Positions 61,071-64,000 of a DNA stretch of 64,000 bases are shown here, in pieces. A program made the translations under genes and the position numbers. The first letter of the stretch is position 1; every line of letters starts with the position of its first letter. Source of the DNA: Liolophura sinensis (lineage: Eukaryota; Mollusca; Polyplacophora; Chitonida; Chitonidae). The DNA is taken from the NCBI RefSeq assembly GCF_032854445.1, contig NC_088300.1, positions 42,647,682-42,711,681 on the forward strand. Reading direction: 5' to 3'. The notes below the pieces were generated by a model, which had not been told where the DNA came from, ran no database searches, and saw nothing but the letters and a program-made list of their open reading frames with translations.

Positions 61071-63133
61071 TCATTGCGGGCAGGAGCAGTCGGACGGGTC
61101 GGAGACATACTGGTGACAGTACACGCTGTACGGTGTGACTTGGCTGTGGGACAAGAATATAGCAGATATGTGTGAGATAACATACAACCTTAACTTTGTG
61201 AAATACAGACGACGAAACAAAGTAACACCAATGGGCGAAACATGAAGGGCTATCGTCAAGCAGGGTTCATGCAATAAGAGTGAGTGAGTGCTTGGGGTTT
61301 AACGTCGTACTCAACCATGCAATAAGAAAGAAACAGGTTATTTTCCAGTGGAAATATTCAGGTCAAGAGACTGGCTAAACTGGTGAAGTTCTATCAAATT
61401 CCGTCTATGTAAACTTCCTCCCTCCACGATGCTGGCCGCCGTCGTATAAGCGAAATATTCTTGTGTACGGCGTAAAACATTAATCACATAAATAAATCTG
61501 TTGTTACACACTTTTGGCAATACAACACGAGACTGTAATTTAAAACTTTTTTTTTTTTTTTTGATTGGTGTTTTACGCCGTACTCAAGAATATTTCACTG
61601 ATACGACGGCAGCCAGCATTATGGTGGGTGGAAACCGGGCACAACCCGGGGGAAACCCACGACCATCCGCAGGTTGTTGCCAGACCTTCCCACTTACGGC
61701 CGGAGAGGAAGCTAGCATGAGCTGGACTTGAACTCACAGCGACCGCATTGGTGTAAAACTTTTTTCCCGAATTAGTTTGATTACGAATCCAACTTCTGCT
61801 TAAACGTGAACCATACCGTACATTTAACTATGCACCATAGGAAGTAGATAATACATTCACTTATCAATTGTAGGGAATAAACTTTCATATATTTAAAACA
61901 ACAAAAGAAGAATACTTACTTGCAGCTGTCAAACTCACACTGGTTGTTGTAGACGGTCCAGGTGGTATCGGCGTTTTGGGCACAGACTGGGTCATAGATG
62001 AAGGGACAGGAAGTCTCACCACATGGAGTGGCGCTTGTCACAGCTAAAAACAGAAACATTGACGCACGTTGTTTGCTGGATATTTCTCTGGGGTCATCAC
62101 AAATGGCTAAATAATGGACATCAATGAATTTATTTATTTATTTATTTATTTATTTGATTGGTGTTTTACGTCGTACTCAATAATATTTCACTTATACAAC
62201 GGCGACCACCACAATAGTGGGAGGAACCCTAGGGCCATTCGCAGGTTGCTGCCAGATCTTCCCACACACGGCCGGGGAAGAAGCCAGCATGAGCTTGATT
62301 TGAACAGCGACCGCATTGGTGAGAGGATCCTGTGTCATTGCGCTGCGTAGGCGTGCTAAGCACCTCGGTCATGGAGGAACCCGACATCAATAGATGTGAC
62401 GCCTACTGTAGTTGCGTCACTGTTACTATGTTAAAAACAACGGGGGCAAGAACCTCGGACCATGATGTTGTACTGTGATGTTGATTACTTTCAAACCAGA
62501 GCCAATTTTCACACGCAATAGTGTGCTAATAATACCTTCATATATTTACGTTAAGAGGCGACAATGATTTGGTTCAAACCAGAGTCAACCTTTACATACT
62601 CACATTGTTTGGTTATAGCTGAAACAGTCTACATTTACGAAGAACGGACTTTCATGAGTATAGGCCCAGGTGACTAAAAGTTGTGTAAACGTTAAAAAGG
62701 AAATGATTATTGGTTAACGCCATTCTCAGCAATATTTCACTTATACGATGGTGGTCTGTTTTAGGAGAGGAATAATCCAGAAAGCTCAGATTAAGTTACC
62801 GACCATCGACAACTTACCGACGAACATACTCACGTTTGACGAAAAGAGATGCATGATATGTTGGCGGAAGACACGTGGAGAGTGTCAGGCTACGCACGCG
62901 GCCACAATAGGGTCATTGTCCTTGCCATTGTCAACGTCGACAAGGATTCAGAAACAGTGAAAGCAGGCTAAACTACAAATTACATGGCTGGGCTGGAACA
63001 CGCACCTCCTCAGTCCAGCCCGCTCTTCATGCATGCTTAATTGACAACTGCCGGAAATGAACCGGACAGGGGAGAACACTCTGTACTTACCGAGAGCGCA
63101 GACGAGGAGGAGAGCGACGATACAGGTCTTCAT
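61071..63133 (-). CDS. Kazal-like secreted cysteine-rich protein, three exons
   Basis: Coding exons are 63133-63091 (43 nt), 62043-61920 (124 nt) and 61143-61071 (73 nt), totalling 240 nt and 79 residues. All junctions are strong: CTCG|GTAAGT, TTCTGTTTTTAG, AA|GTAAGT and TTCTTGTCCCACAG. Residues 1-19 form a signal peptide (MKTCIVALLLVCALAVTSA), so the product is secreted. Exon 2 carries the Kazal signature: C-x4-CPFIYDPVC, then WTVYNNQC, matching the family pattern CPxxYxPVC...TYxNxC. Classical Kazal domains have six cysteines and inhibit serine proteases. This one has eight in the mature chain, a C4-C5 gap of four residues, no CGxDG element, and a terminal CSC, so it is atypical and inhibition is inferred. 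The ATG at 63133 is the first in frame after the predicted start of transcription. Both introns (1047 and 776 bp) contain SINE insertions. Confidence 0.85.
61279..61315 (-). mobile_element. 37-bp SINE-B 3' end insertion with target-site duplication
   Basis: Only AGTGAGTGAGTGCTTGGGG plus TTTAACGTCGTACTCAAC is present, which is the reverse of the SINE-B terminus. It is flanked by a perfect 11-bp duplication CATGCAATAAG (61268-61278 and 61316-61326). It lies in intron 2 of the Kazal-like gene. Confidence 0.85.
61419..61497 (+). mobile_element. SINE-A 3' fragment, in intron 2 of the Kazal-like gene
   Basis: Only the last 80 bp remain: GATGCTGGCCGCCGTCGTAT, then AAATATTCTTGTGTACGGCG and an ATAAATAAAT tail. 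It lies tail to tail with the opposite-strand copy at 61553. Confidence 0.85.
61553..61753 (-). mobile_element. SINE-A, 5'-truncated, in intron 2 of the Kazal-like gene
   Basis: The tail is a T run, the body is well conserved, and the copy stops inside the tRNA head at CGCATTGGTG. A 12-bp target-site duplication TAAAACTTTTTT flanks it (61541-61552 and 61754-61765). Confidence 0.9.
62126..62382 (-). mobile_element. SINE-A, full length, in intron 1 of the Kazal-like gene
   Basis: A (TTTA)n tail leads into a moderately diverged body and tRNA head. The repeat GACATCAAT at 62117-62125 and 62383-62391 looks like the target-site duplication. Confidence 0.88.
62701..62800 (-). mobile_element. Degenerate SINE-A fragment, in intron 1 of the Kazal-like gene
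   Basis: TTGGTTAACGCC...AATATTTCACTTATACGATGG matches the SINE-A 3' end with many changes. It is an old copy. Confidence 0.5.
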
Positions 63134-63204
63134 GTTGATTTGTGTAAGATGGTCGTTCACAAACTGACACAGTGTGAAAGGTAACGCTGATCAGAGTTAG
63201 CCAG

Positions 63205-63215
63205 CTTTATATATT
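63205..63215 (-). promoter_or_regulatory. TATA box of the Kazal-like gene
   Basis: On the minus strand the sequence reads AATATATAAAG, about 75 bp upstream of the ATG at 63133. That is the spacing expected for a start about 30 bp downstream and a short 5' UTR of about 45 bp. A TATA promoter fits a strongly, tissue-specifically expressed secreted protein (inference). Confidence 0.65.
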
Positions 63216-63626
63216 CTCCACAAGGCTGATAAACGTAACAGTTGATCCCAACATTAAAACACAAGTACCACTTACTCTCCACTTACTCCCCAAGGAGGGA
63301 GAAAAGAGAAATATGGCGTGGTCAAGTACAGACAATTATTCGGTAACACCTGGATTAATGGTTTAGCATGAACAGTCCGGATTTATTAGTTTATTACTGC
63401 CGTCATTCACCTGTCATGTGATTTACATTTTCTATTTCACTGGTAGGCCTAATTTGTATTCTGTACTGAATTTGCATGAAGACAGACTTTCACAAAGAGC
63501 TCTTGACACATTTTTGTACCACAAAGTGATAGTCAATACGGGTCGCATTTTAATGCCAGTCTTTTACAGCCCTTCCCAAAATGAAATGCGAACAACTTTA
63601 GAGGTAATTTTAATTACGCATACCTG

Positions 63627-63757
63627 TCAGCAACCTGCGGATGGTCGTACGTTTCCCCCGGCCTCTGCCCGGTTTCCACCCACCATAATGCTGGCCGCCG
63701 TCGTATAAGTGAAATATTCTTGAGTACGGCGTTAAACACCAATCAAATAAATAAATC
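63627..63757 (+). mobile_element. SINE-A 3' half
   Basis: The body runs from GTCAGCAACCTGCGGATGG through the TAAGTGAAATATTCTTGAGT end to an AATAAATAAAT tail. The tRNA head is missing, so this copy is 5'-truncated. Confidence 0.88.
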
Positions 63758-63777
63758 AAATTACTCAGGCACTACCA

Positions 63778-63820
63778 TTGAATGAATGAATGATTACGGT
63801 TTAACGCCACCTCGCACTAC
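63778..63820 (-). repeat. Short dispersed repeat fragment with a GAATGAATG tail
   Basis: GAATGAATGAATGATTACGG and TTTAACGCCACCTCGCAC match the start of the fragment at 21140. It follows a SINE-A copy by about 20 bp. Confidence 0.4.
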
Positions 63821-64000
63821 CATTGAAAGTAACTCCGTTGCACCTGTCATTTCCCGCAGAAAGTAAAATCAGAACCTAAAATTTCAGGTAAACAGGTATA
63901 ATATAAACTAAAGTAAAAAATACATCTAAAAAGGTAGAAAAAGGTAGTTTGACGAGTGAGAAACAAACGCTAAAATTGTTCTAGGAGCATGTTAAAGACT

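Overview
This is eukaryotic DNA from a marine lophotrochozoan animal, most likely a bivalve or gastropod mollusc. The grounds are an AT-rich, intron-scale genome with very little coding sequence, consensus GT/AG splice sites, invertebrate-type genes (a sarcoplasmic calcium-binding protein and a Kazal-like secreted inhibitor), and many copies of two tRNA-derived SINE families whose tails resemble those common in molluscan genomes. The taxonomic call is inference. There are no prokaryotic features, rRNA, CRISPR arrays or free-standing tRNA genes.

Layout: 1-12.9 kb is mostly gene-poor DNA with a small fold-back element (about 5.0 kb), an AT microsatellite (7.5 kb) and two partial SINEs. 13.04-13.65 kb is an intron-free CDS for an EF-hand sarcoplasmic calcium-binding protein on the + strand. 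Its last 11 codons and stop lie inside the first unit of a roughly 2 kb, 44-bp-period minisatellite (13.61-15.65 kb). 16.7-17.5 kb holds a diverged local duplication. 18.4-19.15 kb is a two-part 61/60-bp satellite. 22.1-22.8 kb holds three SINE copies. 23.5-24.3 kb holds two minisatellites. 25-37 kb is gene-poor, with SINEs, an 18-bp coding-compatible repeat (28.8 kb) and a fold-back MITE (35.9-36.2 kb).

37.68-51.26 kb probably carries one + strand gene for a small secreted peptide precursor: a signal-peptide exon at 37.68-37.79 kb and a terminal exon at 51.00-51.26 kb, joined in matching phase across a 13 kb intron. The intron is packed with tandem arrays of 31, 51, 95 and 22 bp, two long fold-back elements and SINE-B copies. 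The predicted 121-residue product has two CX8C motifs, two KR sites and a GKR amidation-type site, and I cannot place it in a known family.

51.6-60.6 kb is gene-poor. 61.07-63.22 kb is a well-defined three-exon gene on the minus strand, with a TATA box and polyadenylation signal, for a 79-residue secreted Kazal-like cysteine-rich protein. Both of its introns are full of SINE insertions. Several SINEs have perfect 9-12 bp target-site duplications, so the families have been active recently. The three genes show no sign of acting together.
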